A stretch of DNA of 64,000 nt from CAG-390 sp964384555. Lineage in GTDB: Bacteria; Bacillota; Clostridia; Oscillospirales; CAG-272. The notes beneath the pieces were generated by a model. It worked only from the letters and a program-made list of their open reading frames with translations. It was not told the DNA's origin and made no database searches. Positions 63,274 to 64,000 of this stretch are shown in pieces. Location: the NCBI GenBank assembly GCA_964384555.1, contig CAYLLA010000002.1:12045-76044 (forward strand). The letters are read 5' to 3'. Both the position numbers and the translations under genes were made by a program. Position 1 is the first letter of the stretch, and each line of letters opens with the position of its first letter.

Positions 63274-64000
63274 ATGAAAAAGATCACAGCAGTTTTTCTC
63301 AGCGCGTTGATGATACTTGCATCATTCTGCGCTGTCATCCCCGCGAGCGCGGCTCCATCGGGCACGGCTATCAAGGATGCGGCAGGATTTGCGGCCATGG
63401 CGGAAAATGGTACATACTATCTCGATGCCGATATTACCTTGGCCGCTACTTATAACAACACTTTTACCGGTACGCTTGACGGTAACGGTCACACAGTAAC
63501 AGTTTCCGCTCCTATGTTCAAACAGCTGAACGGTACTGTTAAGAACCTCACCATCGTCGGCGAGGTCAAGGTAGAGCTTGACAACAAGGCTCACATCGGT
63601 GCTCTTGCTCAGCAGGCCAAGGGTCCCACAGTTGACAATGTTACAAACAAGGCCAACGTTACCGTAACACAGACAGGCGGTGACGAGGGTCGTGTTGGCG
63701 GCCTTATCGGTCGTCTTAACGGTCACGGCGATGCTCCCCACGCTGCTATCATCACCAACTGCACCAACGACGGTGATGTTACCGGTCTCGGCGCAGTAGG
63801 CGGCATCGTTGGCTGCAGCTACGACGGCGGTTCTCTCTTTGAGAATTGCGTAAACAACGGTAAGATCAACAACCCCGCAGGTATCAAGAACTGCTTTGCA
63901 GGCGGCGGTATCTACGGCTACAACGGCACCGAGGCTGTTACACTTAAGAACTGTGTAAACAACGGTGAGATCGTTTCCGCTCTCCATGCAGGCGGCATTG
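63274..64000 (+). CDS. Secreted beta-helix-like (GLUG-type) protein, 3' truncated
   Basis: An open frame from ATG 63274 to the window end, 242 codons seen. Signal peptide about 1-26 (MKKITAVFLSALMILASFCA, VIPASA). A short pre-domain (AIKDAAGFAAMAENGTYYL) leads to repeats of the type GTLDGNGHTVTV, VGGLIGRLNGHG, GAVGGIVGCSYDGG and NCVNNGKI, as in GLUG/right-handed beta-helix surface proteins. AAAGGGA stands 9 bases before the ATG. Codon choice (GGT, GCT, AAC, CTT, ATC) is much more biased than in neighbouring genes, as in a highly expressed product. Confidence 0.85.
   Translation, partial: MKKITAVFLSALMILASFCAVIPASAAPSGTAIKDAAGFAAMAENGTYYLDADITLAATYNNTFTGTLDGNGHTVTVSAPMFKQLNGTVKNLTIVGEVKVELDNKAHIGALAQQAKGPTVDNVTNKANVTVTQTGGDEGRVGGLIGRLNGHGDAPHAAIITNCTNDGDVTGLGAVGGIVGCSYDGGSLFENCVNNGKINNPAGIKNCFAGGGIYGYNGTEAVTLKNCVNNGEIVSALHAGGI

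Overview
The window is a chromosomal segment of an endospore-forming member of the Clostridia (Bacillota). It carries spoIIGA-sigE, spoVT and an alpha/beta-type small acid-soluble spore protein, together with the typical Gram-positive SRP RNA-dnaX-ybaB-recR block. The housekeeping genes have mid-range, GC-leaning codon use. Several stretches (about 5.9-8.8 kb, 24.6-25.9 kb, 50.2-53.2 kb) are visibly AT-richer and look acquired. The host is probably an intestinal anaerobe, but that is inference.

Layout. 0-5.7 kb: a two-component system (response regulator cut by the window edge) in one operon with a VTC-domain protein, a DUF4956 membrane protein and a DUF4353-like surface lipoprotein. 5.9-8.8 kb: an AT-rich accessory patch (P-loop ATPase, DUF4869 protein, membrane acyltransferase). 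8.9-14.9 kb: spoVT, murA, a DUF3810 membrane metalloprotease candidate, an RluA-type pseudouridine synthase and an SLH-type secreted protein. 14.9-16.7 kb: a flavodoxin-fusion membrane protein and a hydrolase beside a TnpV remnant. 16.7-26.9 kb: an FAD oxidoreductase, the SRP RNA, dnaX, a zinc-ribbon membrane protein, ybaB, recR, a cation/proton antiporter, a barnase-like ribonuclease, a DUF4143 ATPase, a cyclase-family enzyme and tRNA-Gln.

26.9-42.7 kb is one long minus-strand exopolysaccharide or capsule operon of 15 genes driven from a sigma-A-like promoter near 42.7 kb. A bacillosamine-like trio (aminotransferase, initiating phosphoglycosyl transferase, acetyltransferase) starts the repeat unit. 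Seven glycosyltransferases, an acyltransferase and a pyruvyltransferase extend and decorate it. EpsG polymerises and a Wzx-type flippase exports; a nucleotidyltransferase-fold protein ends the operon. Two genes carry long simple-sequence repeats inside the reading frame and are out of frame as sequenced: an acyltransferase with (AT)17, and a family 2 glycosyltransferase with about twelve ACAG units directly after its start codon. A third, shorter tract, (AT)9, lies in the flippase and is in frame. This looks like slipped-strand phase variation of a surface polysaccharide in a spore-former and is the most notable content of the window.

43-64 kb: a large secreted MBL-fold lipoprotein with about 18 PETTK repeats, tyrS, a solute-binding lipoprotein and a TauE/SafE permease. 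Next comes a small mobile island with a frameshifted toxin and its probable immunity protein, DUF4417, a candidate small RNA, ImmA/IrrE, an XRE repressor and a second TnpV remnant. The rest holds the SASP gene, small membrane proteins, an ABC exporter, DUF1015, a polysaccharide deacetylase lipoprotein, spoIIGA-sigE, and a partial secreted protein whose codon bias suggests high expression.
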